Positions 33,202 through 44,434 of a DNA stretch of 64,000 bases are shown here, in pieces (the first letter of the stretch is position 1; each line of letters opens with the position of its first letter). The notes beneath the pieces are model-generated. The model did not search any database. It had not been told where the DNA came from and saw nothing but the letters and a program-made list of their open reading frames with translations. The translations under genes and the position numbers were made by a program. Where the stretch lies: positions 1,364,001 to 1,428,000 of the forward strand of contig OY101118.1 of NCBI GenBank assembly GCA_956465555.1. Reading direction: 5' to 3'. This stretch comes from Nitzschia sp. pyKryTriq1 (lineage: Eukaryota > Bacillariophyta > Bacillariophyceae > Bacillariales > Bacillariaceae).

Positions 33202-33596
33202 GACGACGAGGACAGGATCTAATTTTGACTTGACGGACCGCTGGGATCGACCTCTCCGACCGCTAGCCTTGCCGGCGCGCGCATACCAGGTACCGGTAGT
33301 GTAGCATTCATCTTACACTGTACACGTACTGTACCAGTACAGTACACACGGTGTATGCAACCGATGACTTCAATGTGACGATTGACGATGGACGATGACA
33401 TTTCCTTTTCAGTATCCGACTTACTTGTGGCACTGTTTACGTTGAGACGTGGTTTGCTGATTTATTCCTTTTGGGGTGGACAGTGGTATATAGTCTAGTC
33501 TTGGGATATCGGCAAGCTTTATCCGTTCGTGTGCTCCATCGACCGCAATTGAAACTACAGTACTTCGTACATACTTCAAAATATTCAGAGAGAAAA
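33202..33596. other. Intergenic upstream of SEC22
   Basis: Between the retroelement's target-site copy and the SEC22 ATG. Contains a GTAC/TACCGGTAG tract at about 33285-33345. No gene seen. Confidence 0.4.
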
Positions 33597-34497
33597 ATGC
33601 CACCGCTACTCACTCAAGTCGCCCGAGTCTCCGATGGCTTACCTTTGGTCGCGACCCAGACTCCCGCCCCTGGGCTTCCAGTCACGTCCAAAGAGCAGCA
33701 AGAAGCCAAGGAAATTCTGAAGAAGATTACATCTGGGTAGGTACTGTAGTGCATCGTGGTGCCGTGGTTTTATCATCTTGCTGCAGTCAGTACAAACAGG
33801 TAACTAATGACATGGTCGTTGTGTGGTTCTCCTTTTCGCAGCATGTCCGGGAAAATGTCCATCACAGCCGGTGACAAAGTATTTTATTATATGACACGGG
33901 ATAGTCTGTGCTTTTTAGCGATGGCAGAAGCCCGTTACCCGAAACGGTTGGCATTTTTGTATTTGGACGAAATTGGGGATCTGGTATTGGGAGAGATGGT
34001 GCGAGAGTTTGGAAATGAGGTAGGTTTTGGTAACAGAAGCAAAGCCTTTTCAGCTCGTGTCTCTGTGGTAGAGGACCCACGTCTCATGGATTATGTTTTC
34101 GTTTATTTGTTGGTTTGATTATTTGTGCCTCTTTCTTGTATCCCAGTGGCGTGACGAAGTCAACAGCACCGCCCGTCCCTTTCGATTCATCCATTACGAC
34201 CCACTGATCCAAAGAAAGCAAAAAGAATTCCAAGACGAACGCCAACAGCGTTCCAAATTGAACGACGACCTATCGGAGATTCAAAATATTATGAAAAAGA
34301 ACATTACTGACATCTTGGACCGCGGTGAGAAACTCGACAATGTACAGAACATCAGTCAGGATTTGCTGAAGCAATCGAGTGGATTCAAGTGGGGAGCACG
34401 AAAACTGACGTTTCAAGCTCGGATGCAACAATATCTACCAATGATTGTAATTGGGGTGATTGTGGTGTTTGTGATCTATGTCAAATTCTTTTGGTAA
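33597..34497 (+). CDS. SEC22: SEC22-type R-SNARE
   Basis: Three exons, 33597-33736, 33842-34019 and 34147-34497, 222 residues. Joins: ITSG-MSGKMSI and FGNEV-WRDEV region (NE-WRDEV). A longin domain comes first (LCFLAMAEARYPKRLAFLYLDEI), then the SNARE helix with the ionic-layer Arg in ITDILDRGEKLDNVQNISQ, then WGARKL and a C-terminal anchor (MIVIGVIVVFVIYVKFFW). SEC22 works in ER-Golgi transport in both directions and forms complexes at the ER guided by the Dsl1 tether, whose RINT1/Tip20-like subunit is also in this window. The protein lacks any N-terminal signal, as expected for a tail-anchored SNARE. Confidence 0.93.
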
Positions 34498-35056
34498 AAC
34501 TTTGATAACAAGTTGCTAGAGAGTTCGTAGTCTTGATCGGACTCTCGTCTATTAATGCTACGAGAGAATGTCCACAACATGCCACTCCAACTCTGTCTAG
34601 TCTACTTGTTTTTGGGCTCTTTGGCGGGTACTAGAACGAGAGAGAGGAGATAAGTGAAGCGTGTACAGGTAAAGTTCATCTCCTCGTCGATATGAATATA
34701 GTAGTCTAGCTATCAGACGACTCCTCTCTAGCACAAAAAAGCTCCACGTGGACAGTTCCTAGACTCGTGACTTGTTCCAACACGTGACTCGTTCAGCCTG
34801 GTGCCTGGTGCCAACTTCCAACAAAAATCGCGTGCATTTTTTTGGCTGCAACTTTCAACAATATAAACTTTGAACTTTAGCAACGCGACACGCGACACGC
34901 GGAAAGCAAGCATTCACCATTATTTGCTTCACATCTCACATCATCGACGAAATACAGGTCTTGTGTCGTCTTTGGCATCTTGTGTTAGCAATAGCAAGTC
35001 TACGGAGCCTTTCCTCTCGCACCACAAAAGCGTCTAGAATAATAAAAGAAGCTGCG
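34498..35056. other. Intergenic between SEC22 and EHD genes
   Basis: CTAGAGAG/CTAGTCTAC-type simple sequence at about 34510-34730, then the EHD leader with repeated CACGTG/GTGACTCG and GCGACACGCG elements (about 34743-34900). No gene seen. TATAAACTTTG at 34862 may be a TATA box. Confidence 0.4.
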
Positions 35057-36790
35057 ATGATGAAAAGGTTGTTGCTAGCCGTCCTCGGTTTCGATGCCAT
35101 CACAAAGTCCAGCGGTGGACTTTGGGGCGTGCCCAATACAAAGCGATGCATCTTCTGCCGAGGGGGATCCTTTCCTCCGTCAAATTATGAAGAATCAGGC
35201 GAGGGTCACAGCTATGGTGGCTATCCATCACAGGGGATGTCTCCTCCGGATCTGCCTCAGTATGGTGAGGAAGATCCGATGTTTTCACAGGGCCCTCCTC
35301 CTTCCCATCAACATCATCATCAACAACAGCAACAACACCATCCACAGCACGGACAACCACCTCCGCCGATGCATCCAAACGAACCTCCTCCTCTTCCTCC
35401 AGATTATGGAGATGCCATAGGTGGAATGCCTCCGCCTCCAGCGTACCAAGGCGACTCGTTATTTCAAGAGCCGGATAATGACATTGACAGTTTTGCTGGG
35501 GCTGAGATGCCACAAGATTCTTCGGGGATGGATCTGTCTATTTTTGACAAGGAATACATTTTGAAGGGACTAGCGCGGCTGTATCGAAAAAAGATTTTGC
35601 CCCTTGAGTTGTCGTCAAGGTATGGTCACTTTCACTCCCCGCCTCTTTCCCCTTCCGATTTCGTGGCTCCTCCCATGGTCCTCTTGCTCGGTCAATACAG
35701 GTATGTATCCATTGAGATATTATCGACATGACAAACGTTTGTCATATTCTTAGGTTCGATACTCATAAAGTTCATCGAATTGCTATAAAGTGTGGGAAAA
35801 ACTTCCTTCATCAAATATTTGGTGGGACGAGATTTCCCAGGCATTCGCGTAGGTCCCGAGCCAACGACGGATCGATTCACTGCTATTCTCGGCGGCCCTA
35901 GCGATAAGATTATCCCGGGTGCAGCTCTTTGCTCCCAGCAAGACCGACCCTTTACGGGCTTGAGTCCTTTTGGCAACAATTTCTTGTCTCGATTGGAAGG
36001 AGTGGAGTTAGATTCACCGATACTGAACAACATTACTCTGATAGACACTCCAGGAATTCTCTCTGGTCAAAAGCAGAGGTCGCGAAACTATGACTATGAA
36101 AGCGTCATGAAATGGTTCGGTGAACGAGCGGATTTGATTATTGTCATGTTTGATGCTCACAAGCTTGATATCTCGGATGAGCTGAAACGGGTTATGGAAC
36201 TCATGATTCCCCATTTGGACAAGATCCGGATTGTCTTAAACAAGGCAGACAGCGTTTCGACGCAACAATTGATGCGAGTCTATGGTGCTCTCATGTGGTC
36301 TTTAGGCAAGGTGATGAATACGCCAGAAGTATGTCGGGTGTATATGGGAAGTTTCTGGGATGCCCCTCTTCAAAACACGGAACAGGCAGATCTTTTGCAA
36401 CAAGAAGAGCTCGATCTTTTGCAAGATATCATGCGGTTGCCGCAGCAAGCAGTTATGCGACGGATCAACGAGCTAGTGAAGCGTGCGCGAAGCGTCAAAG
36501 TCCACGCCTACATTATCCATTATCTGAGAAAACAGCTCCCTTATACTTTCGGAAAGAAAGACAAGCAACGACGGCTCATTGGGCGGTTGGAATCAGAGTT
36601 CATGGCGGCTGCGAGAAGATATGGCTTACCCAAGGGAGATTTCCCGGCTGTAGATCCCTTTCGACAAGCTCTTCTGGAAATCAAAGATCTCAGCGAGTTT
36701 CCCAAGTTGGACAAGAGATTAGTCCGCGAAATGGACAAGGTTTTTTCAGTGGAGATTCCTGATCTGCTAGAGAAGGCGAAGAATCACTAA
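35057..36790 (+). CDS. EHD-like membrane-remodelling ATPase with Pro/His-rich N-terminus
   Basis: Two exons, 35057-35700 and 35791-36790, 547 residues. The intron (GTATGTATC...TAAAG, 90 nt) lies exactly in the P-loop: GQYS-VGKTSFIKYL. Dynamin-like motifs follow: GPEPTTDRF (switch I Thr), IDTPGILSGQKQR (DxxG), NKAD, with SPLSPSDF-type N-terminal EHD entry (LARLYRKKILPLE) before the P-loop and a helical C-terminal part. EHD proteins oligomerise on curved endosomal membranes. Ordinary EHDs have an EH domain; none is seen here. Instead about 150 residues rich in Pro, Gln and His occupy the N-terminus, after a short hydrophobic MKRLLLAVLGFDAI that might be a signal. Confidence 0.87.
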
Positions 36791-37056
36791 CTACTAGTCG
36801 ACTAGTCTCTAGAGAGCCCCCTCGTATCATATCAAAGAAAAGACAATAGGTACACTCTTTTGTACAAGAAGTGGAGCAGCTACCAGAAACTTGTCCCACC
36901 AAGGGTCGACGGGATTTCTTACCGGTACACATCGCATCATCCAGCAATGAAATCAGTCGATCCAGTCAAACGAAGAAAACTCTTTCACAACAATAACGAT
37001 TAATTTTTCATACGTCTAGTCATACTGTAATCTACCCAAATGAGCGCCAACACACT

Positions 37057-37452
37057 TTAGTTTTCAGCAGGAGTTGGCTTGGCCATTGGGGAAGCGGGTG
37101 CGTCGGATATCGAATATTCAGCGGGCTTGGTCATCGTGTGAATTTCATAGATGATGGGTTTGCGGTTGATATCGGAAGGACGAGACTTGCGAGGGCGCTT
37201 TGCCTTGGCCCACTTGGCAGCCTTATCCTGACAGTGCTTGGCAAAGCAGACACTGTGGAAGTAGTCAAAGGAGTGATCAACAAAGGGAATGACAAATGAG
37301 CGAAAAAATGTTCATCCTCCACAACATTCATGGCGCGCCGTTCCGAACAATCGAATTTCGACTCACGTGTTGCTCTCCCGAACGCCGAACATTTGAGGCG
37401 CAAAGGCAGCCGCCGAAACCAACAAGGTCAAAAAGAAAAGAATGGACTTCAT
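37057..37452 (-). CDS. Small plastid-targeted basic protein
   Basis: Two short exons, 37452-37367 and 37252-37057, 93 residues. Exon 1 encodes MKSILFFLTLLVSAAAFAP, a near-perfect diatom plastid presequence with AFAP. The intron (GTGAGTCG...TTCCACAG) joins VRESNT-VCFAKHCQDKA in frame. The mature part has KWAKAKRPRKSRPSDINRKP, a strongly basic segment like those of small ribosomal proteins, then IIYEIHTMTKPAEY and a Pro/Ala tail. I cannot name the family; a plastid ribosome-associated protein is my guess from composition only. Its start is divergent from the S1-domain plastid gene 580 bases away. Confidence 0.62.
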
Positions 37453-38028
37453 GATGATCAGTGTAGTATATTGAATAAACTGCTTCCTTGATGGAACGTA
37501 ATCAGGCCGGACAAGTAGCAACAGTACAGTAGAGTGGTAGTAGAGAGGGAAAGTTGGATTGACGCTTGCTCGACGCTCGACCGATGCGACGACGAGAATT
37601 GATGTGTGTTGGTTTTGTTGTTGTTCGTTGGCTCGATTGATCCACCGAAAATGTCCAGTGCACCACTTTGCTGGTAGGAAATAATATGCATAACGGTTTC
37701 TTTGCGAAGAGAGCAGATAACCTATCGATGATTGGCAACCCTTCATTCCGCGCCGTACAGTTTTCATGTAGAGGCCTACGGGAGAGATTTAGTACGTCAG
37801 TTATCGACAGCAGTCAGTCATTCATTCTTCTCCGCCCATCAAATCCAGCTTGAAAAAAGCTGCCAAGTGGATGGGACAATGCGTTAGATACTCGTATCGA
37901 TATGCACATCATCATCGAGACATCAGTGGTCCGTTCGCAAGCTAACGACTTTTGCCCTGAAAGCATCTCCGTTGTTGCTTACCTTTCGAACCGATTGCAT
38001 CAATTCCGAATCCAAAAGATCAATCAAA
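37453..38028. other. Intergenic between two divergent plastid-protein genes
   Basis: Probable shared promoter region for the small basic protein and the S1 protein. No coding frame or repeat of note. A CCAAGTGGATGGGACAATG segment lies at about 37862-37881. Confidence 0.35.
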
Positions 38029-39287
38029 ATGTATTTCAGTAAAGGAACTGTTGCCTTGTGGTGCCTTTCAGTAGGAACCACTTCTGCTTTCTCGACTTCC
38101 AGTAAGTTGATGTTGTGGGGATGGGAGCCGAGTTGAGGATTCCGTTCTATTAGCAGTAACGCTCACGTTCTTTTTCGAAACTTTCAGGCAAGAGTGTCGC
38201 ATTTGTTGGACGTACTGGATCGGTCGCTGTCTCTCGAACACACTCGGCAGGTTGTGTCTGCCCCTCTTGTGTTTCGCTGCACCCAGCAGGTTGTGTCTGC
38301 TCTTCTTGTGTTTCTCTCCACCCAGCTGGATGCCAGTGCGGATCTTGCAGCAGTTCACATTCCGCGTCTTGCGTGTGCTCTGCGTGCCGCTCTGGAACGG
38401 CCCTCTTTGCCGAATCGTCTTCTGAAGCTGAAGCGGTCGAAGATGTGCCCGCCGAGGTAGAAGCAATGGATGGTGTTGAGTCTGAAGATGAAGCCCACAA
38501 TGTAGAACGCCCTGCGAGATCGTCGCTAAAGAAGAAGAGCAAGGGAAAGTCTCTTTCGGAATTCGAAGTCGGATCCATGGTCAAGGGATCGGTTCGCAGT
38601 ATCCAAAGCTATGGAGCTTTCGTTGATATTGGAGCCACCACTGACGGTCTTCTTCACATTTCTCAGCTTTCGTCCGAGTTCGTTGGAAACGTCAATGAGG
38701 TTCTCAAGGAAGGCCAGGAGGTGGAAGTTCGCATCGTTTCTGTGGACAGCGATAAGGGACAAGTGGCACTCAGTTTGTTGACAAAGGAAGAGGCCGATGC
38801 GAGTCAAGCAGCAGTGAATCAAAGACGGGACAACAGACCTCAGCGACAAAGCAATCGCCGAGATGATACTGCCGTATTGGCGAGCTTGAAGCAAAAGGGA
38901 TGGGATCCAGCTGCGTTTGTCGAGGGAACTGTCGTGAGCACGGTGGATTTCGGGTGTTTCGTTAGAATTGATGCCAGCGCTCTTAACAGCGAATGCGAGG
39001 GAGAATTGGATGGCCTTGTTCACATTTCGGCTCTCGCTTCTGGACGTGTCGGAAATGTAAATGATGTTGTTAGTGCCGACCAAAAGGTCCAGGTTCGAAT
39101 GAAGAGCATCAACGGAAGCAAGGTTTCGTTGACCATGATTTCTGTCGAAGATGAGGATTCCAAAGCCGATTCTTTCAGTCCTGGTAGTAACGAAGGTGCC
39201 AAGGATTGGAAAGAGTCGCTCGCAAAATTTGACGAGAAGATGCCTACTTTCAAGAACGGACCCGTTGTCATGGAAGCGCGAAAGTAA
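38029..39287 (+). CDS. Plastid S1-domain RNA-binding protein with Cys-rich motifs
   Basis: Two exons, 38029-38101 and 38188-39287, 390 residues. Exon 1 is a signal peptide ending TTSAFST (ASAF-type), pointing to the plastid. Right after the intron come four tandem H-x-A-x-C-x-C-x-x-C motifs (HSAGCVCPSC, HPAGCVCSSC, HPAGCQCGSC, HSASCVCSAC; about residues 42-105), then an acidic linker and two S1 domains: GSMVKGSVRSIQSYGAFVDI with DGLLHISQLS, and AFVEGTVVSTVDFGCFVRID with DGLVHISALASG. Paired S1 domains like these are found in plastid ribosomal protein S1 and in the S1 part of plastid EF-Ts precursors (PETs); no EF-Ts domain follows here. The Cys motifs could bind zinc, but that is inference. 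Confidence 0.83.
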
Positions 39288-39395
39288 TTAAGAATCATCG
39301 AACATTGCGGTTGGGTGTAATACATATTATGAGATAAAAATGGCAAATCGTCATCCAATAATGAAATGAAGTCGTAGAACATGTGGAAAACTAGA

Positions 39396-42300
39396 TTAGT
39401 CGTCCATGAAGACAACGGTTGTAATCAGTTTTTCTAGTCGTTCTTCAACTGGAAGTTCGGCCGAAACTTCGTCTTCGAAACGAGCGAGCTCGGTGAAACG
39501 CGAAAATAGAGATTTCGTTTCCTGCACTTGGGTCTGAGTCTTTTCCATCCTAAAAGCAATCATCTCTCCGAGCTCGGGTGTGCTTTCGTCAATGTCTGGG
39601 GACTCGTCAATGGTGTTCTTCGCTTTCGTCCAACATTGCTTGGCCTCTACGCCTCGAGATTCAGCAAGGTTGACTTCGCCTAGGAGCTGGAGAGCCAGTA
39701 CGTAGTGGATGTCATCCACGGCTTGGTGAGCTTCCATTACTCTTACAAAGTCCTCCAAATAGATTCTTGCTTCGCCGTAGCTCTTATTCATGTACTTTGT
39801 GATTCCAAGACTCCGGGAGGCCCTGGCCGTTGATTCATGATCTTTCCCAAGACGTTCTATCCTGATTTTCAGTGCTGCGAATTCAAAGGAAGGGATTAGA
39901 CGAGAACTTATGAGAAGTGTCCAGGAAAACCCTTCACTATTGACGTACCTGATTCGAAACATTTCTGAGCTTCCATTAGCTGTTTCTTACTCAGACGAGC
40001 GTGGCCAAATGCCAAATAGAGACTACCCATGATTAGAGGGTCCTCCTCGGTGTCATGCACGAATGTGAAGCAGCGCTCGTAGCACATGATTGCAGTGTCG
40101 TGATCCTTCATCATTCTGTATACATCACCTAGCTCCATCAAAACAAGACATGTCTCTCGTGCCATTTCGTTGCTTTTGAATATCGTGAGAGCGTCCTGAA
40201 GAAAGTCTTTTGCTTTGTCGAAGTCTTCTCGTTTTCTGGAAATGGAACCAACGCGGTGAAACATGTGTCCCAGTTGTGGATGCTCAACCTCGAAATGAGC
40301 CTTCCCAACGTTTAATGCTTGGACGTAATTCTCGTAGGCTTTCTCGAAGTTGTTTTCGTTCTCGTGCAAAATGGCCAGCCTTTGCATAACATTGGCCAAA
40401 TCTGGATGATCACGGCCCAAGGCACTTTTTAGCCGAACCATGCACTCTTCGAACATCGACACTGCTTCATTGTATTCCCCAAGTACCTCATAAGCTTCTG
40501 CGACGCCAAAAAGAGCGCTAGCAGCTCTTTTCTCGTCACCGCGGTAGAGTTTCTCCGATAGGTACATGACTTCTTTGGAAGCATTCAGGCATTCTCGATT
40601 CAGCTCAAGATTTTTGTACATTTTTCCGAGTGAGATCTGAGAATCCAGTACCATCTCGCAGTCCCCCAGTTTGTTCTTCCGAATCTTCAATGCTTCTTCG
40701 AGGCAAATGATTGCATCTCTAGGCTGTTGTAAATGGAACAAACAATCACCCAATTCGGAAAGGATGCAGGCCCTTTCGAGCGAATCTGGTCGATCCATCG
40801 TGAGATCGATCCCTTCTTCAAAGAAGTCTCTGGCAGTTACAGAATCATCCTGTGCGATGAACATCTTGCCTACCATCCTGAGGTCATAGGCGGACTGATC
40901 CATCAGAAGTCTAGGCGTATTTTTCGTTTTCTTCCGGAAAAGATCAAATGATTCCTTGCTCTCGTCCCTCTTCCCCGACAACAGGAAAATCTTCCCTTGA
41001 AGAAGATGACGTTCGACGTCGTCTTCGGTGGCTTCCAAGTCAGCGAGAGTCTCAAATGCCGATGTGTACTGTCGAACTGCCTTTTCGTCTTCGTGGAACT
41101 CGAAATATATGTCCCCTGCTGCGCTGTATGCTTGGGCAAGATTGCGAGAGGTTCGCTCAGAGTTGTCCAGCTTCCAGTTGATACACTCAGTTAGTGCGGA
41201 AATGGCTGACTCCAGCTCCCCCATCGTCTGATGTAGACGTGCCCGCCGGTAAAGAACGGTCCCCGTTTCGATTCTGGAGGCATGCTCCCTCTTTTCCAAG
41301 GCCTCCTCGTAGCACGTTTCTGCATTGACATAGTCACAAGCACCCGCCAATGCGTCACCACGCAGCTGTGCGAGCTCTGCTTGTAAGCCCTCTAGTTGAC
41401 TATTCTCATACGAGGAGTGATCTTTCAGGAATTTTGCGCAGGCCTTGAGCTTTTTGAGAGCTTTATCGTGGTCGTTTCGATGGAGGTGTAAGACGGCTTG
41501 ACTGTACATGATGACAGCATTGAAATGATGAGACGGATTACCCATGAGCTGCATCGCATTCTTGTAAGAGGTTAGAGCTTCGTTGATACCGTTGTTCTCC
41601 GCTTGTGCAAAGCCAATCAAATGAAGAGCCATTGCTTTTTCATGTCTCGTCTCATCTCCGAGTTCTGGTTCTTCATTCAATAGGAGTGAAATCTTCTTCA
41701 AACAAGACAGGACAACCTTTTGAGTTTCTGCTCGCGTCGCGGACTTTGATTTTTGCGCTCTATCGGCGAGTAGTTGGCAGTCGTCGACATGCATGCGAGC
41801 TCCAGCGATCCATCCAAATCTTGAAAGCCTCTCTCGACAAAATCGATCGTCTTTCAACATATCCAGTACCTTGGGTATTGCTTTCGAGTCGATCATATGC
41901 TGAATAATATGGCGCAAGACATACGGTCTCGATACGTCTTGCAATTCCCCCTCCGATTCCTTGATGACGCGAAGCCTAGCATTGTATCCAGTCACAAGAA
42001 AACCTTGCCACCTTGCTTTCGTCTCTTCGACAGATGCTCCTGGTGGTTGTTGTTCGGGCACGATTGATACTCCATATTTGATATAAAGCTGATGGTGCAA
42101 GCGAATTACAATGGTTCCTTCTTCCTCGGAAAAGGAAAACAACCCCAAATGAATGAATGCTTCCGCGATGAACCAGACCTGTTTTGAGACTTCCTCTCTG
42201 GTAGGATTATTGCCCATTTCTTTGGAAGTGTCGGGGTGTGTGGTCAACAACTGGGACCACAGAGCAAGGACCAAATCGAGTGGGAATTTCCTAAATCCAA

Positions 42301-43924
42301 AGACAACGCTCGCCGACGCCAGGCATAATTTGAAGACTTTTGATGGTACACCTCCTTCTCGATTCTTTGGAGTGAGCATCAGCTTCATGACTTCTGAAAG
42401 TACCTTGAAGATATCCGCCTTGGCTGTTTTATTGTTCCGAAGCACACTTAGTTCCAGCAGGAGCTCTTCCAGTCCCTTTGAAAGGCCGGCAGTAACCTGT
42501 TTCATTTTGAACCAGTGCGCAGCGGTTCGGATTATCAAAGGATGGTACGCACACAGCTCTAGGACAGTTCGAGCCTCCAGTGTGTGAAAAACGGAATGAT
42601 CTGAGTCATTGGAGGATTCGTTGGCAAAAAGTTCAATGGCTTCCGACTCTCCAAAGCCTTCCATTTCGACCGTGTAGGTAGTGCCCGGAATGTAGTTTGC
42701 CTTGGAAACAACAATTGTGGACTGTGACTCCAGGAACAGAAACCACGCGTAGTCATTCTCGTCGTGTACTCCATCCACAACAATCACAACATTTTGTTCC
42801 ACGGCTTCTAAAAGTTTTGTCATGCCTTCTTTGGCTCGGGTCATGTGTTCCAACTCACGAATGACCCGTACAGGAGGGTCCTCCAATCGTAGTATTTGAT
42901 CAGGCCAGTTAGGAGTCACATCTAACTGACCACATAAATCCTCTAGGCACTGAATATACTTGCGATGAGTGAGAGACGACTCGGAAGAATTCGTGTCGTC
43001 CTCCTCCTCTCTTTCGAGATCGACCCACAAGACGTCAAAGTTCTGTGAAATGGTTGGATGGGCAGCAATCAGTGCTGCCAGAGTCGTCTTTCCGAGTCCT
43101 TGTCCGTTGGAATCGATAAAGGAGCCATCTTCAGGATTGAAGGTAATGGTGATCGTAAATGCTTCATCTTCTGGGAGACTTTCTAGAACCTGATGTACTT
43201 TATCCGCCCGAAGACTCGGAGTGGAGTAGATTTGATCGAACTGGGAACGAAGGCGATCGGGCAAGTGGTCCGCGTCCGAGATCGTCTCGGACTCCTCGTA
43301 TCCACACGCAACCAACAAACCACTTGACGGTTTTAACCATGGTAGTTGTACTAACACTTTGTAGGCGACACGTCGAAAGTCCACCGCATCACAGTCAGCT
43401 TCTACTCTAAGTTCAAGTTCTTCCCAAATTTCATTGATGCTGGACGACGGGGTCCAATCAGGATTATAAGATAGCACCACTTCAAGGAGAGTAACATATC
43501 GGATTTCGGTACACTCGTGTCGAGTATGATTTTCCACCGTGTCGGTCATGAGATGAACCAGATCGCGTAGTCGTTTCATGTCAACGGGTTCCAAATCAGA
43601 GAGCTGAGCGATGCAATTTTCGAGACTGGGTGCATATTCGAGGAATTTCTTTTGTGCAAACAGAGTTTCCACTAGTTTTTGCCACGCTAACAGCAGCTGT
43701 CGCAATATTCGCTTCGACGCCTTTTCGCCCGCCTTGTCGTCCTCTTCGTCGTTGTCATCGTCCAAGTTTCCCAAGTCTCCAAGGGAGAGGCCTGATCGAA
43801 AGGAGGACGCTCTCACCAACGATGCACCAGAGGAAGCGTCCGGCCCATCAAGGTGCTGACAGGCCACTTTTATTGCATTCGCAAGGTCATCTAGCGTTTC
43901 GATGTAGTCTAAATCATCTGCCAT
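39396..43924 (-). CDS. STAND (NB-ARC-like) NTPase with C-terminal TPR array
   Basis: Two exons, 43924-39949 and 39874-39396, 1484 residues; the 74-nt intron (GTACGTCAA...TTCGCAG) joins KCFESA-LKIRIERLG inside a TPR. Residues 1-250 have an acidic region and no named domain. A P-loop follows (GQGLGKTTLAALIAAHP, about 274-290), then Walker B VVIVVDGVHD (about 379-388) and an NB-ARC-like GFGESEAIELFANES with a downstream winged-helix-like region. From about 750 to the end are many TPRs, for example HLIGFAQAENNGINEALTSYKNAM and IGSLYLAFGHARLSKKQ-type units. STAND NTPases are signal switches in immunity, apoptosis and regulation, with repeats sensing the ligand. No TIR, CARD or kinase effector is recognisable at the N-terminus. 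Confidence 0.85.
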
Positions 43925-44434
43925 TGCACAAAGTGGTCCCTACTAGCTATTAGATAGAAGTAACATTGACGATATAAAAGTAATGACTTATTCTTTCCCC
44001 TACATTTTTTCGGCGACCTAATCTTTATGAGAATATGGGACTACGAGTACTATGCCGCAAGATTTAGTCGGAGGAGTCACGTGTTGGCGTCAATGTAGTT
44101 ATAATACAGAGGAAGACGACGATAGGTGCAGTAGTCTAGTCATGGTACAGTAGTCTAGAGTCGAAACAGGATGAGAGAGGTCGAAGACATAGAACAGATA
44201 TCACATAGTAACTACGTAGTCGAGTATCTACTAGCTAGAGTCTCTAGCTACTCCAGAGTAAACTAGTGGAGTGCAGACTTTTTAAAAAGAATATGACACA
44301 TCGTGCTACCTGCACAGTTAAGTCGTCTGCTCTCTATTTATAAACCATTTCAACAGCATCAAATTAGAAATGGATAAACGCAACTAGATTCCATCCTTCT
44401 TTTCGAGACTACTGATGCCACATTAGTTAGTTAG
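43925..44434. other. Intergenic, simple-sequence rich
   Basis: CTAGTC/CTAGAGTC-type simple sequence at about 44135-44275. No gene seen. Confidence 0.4.
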
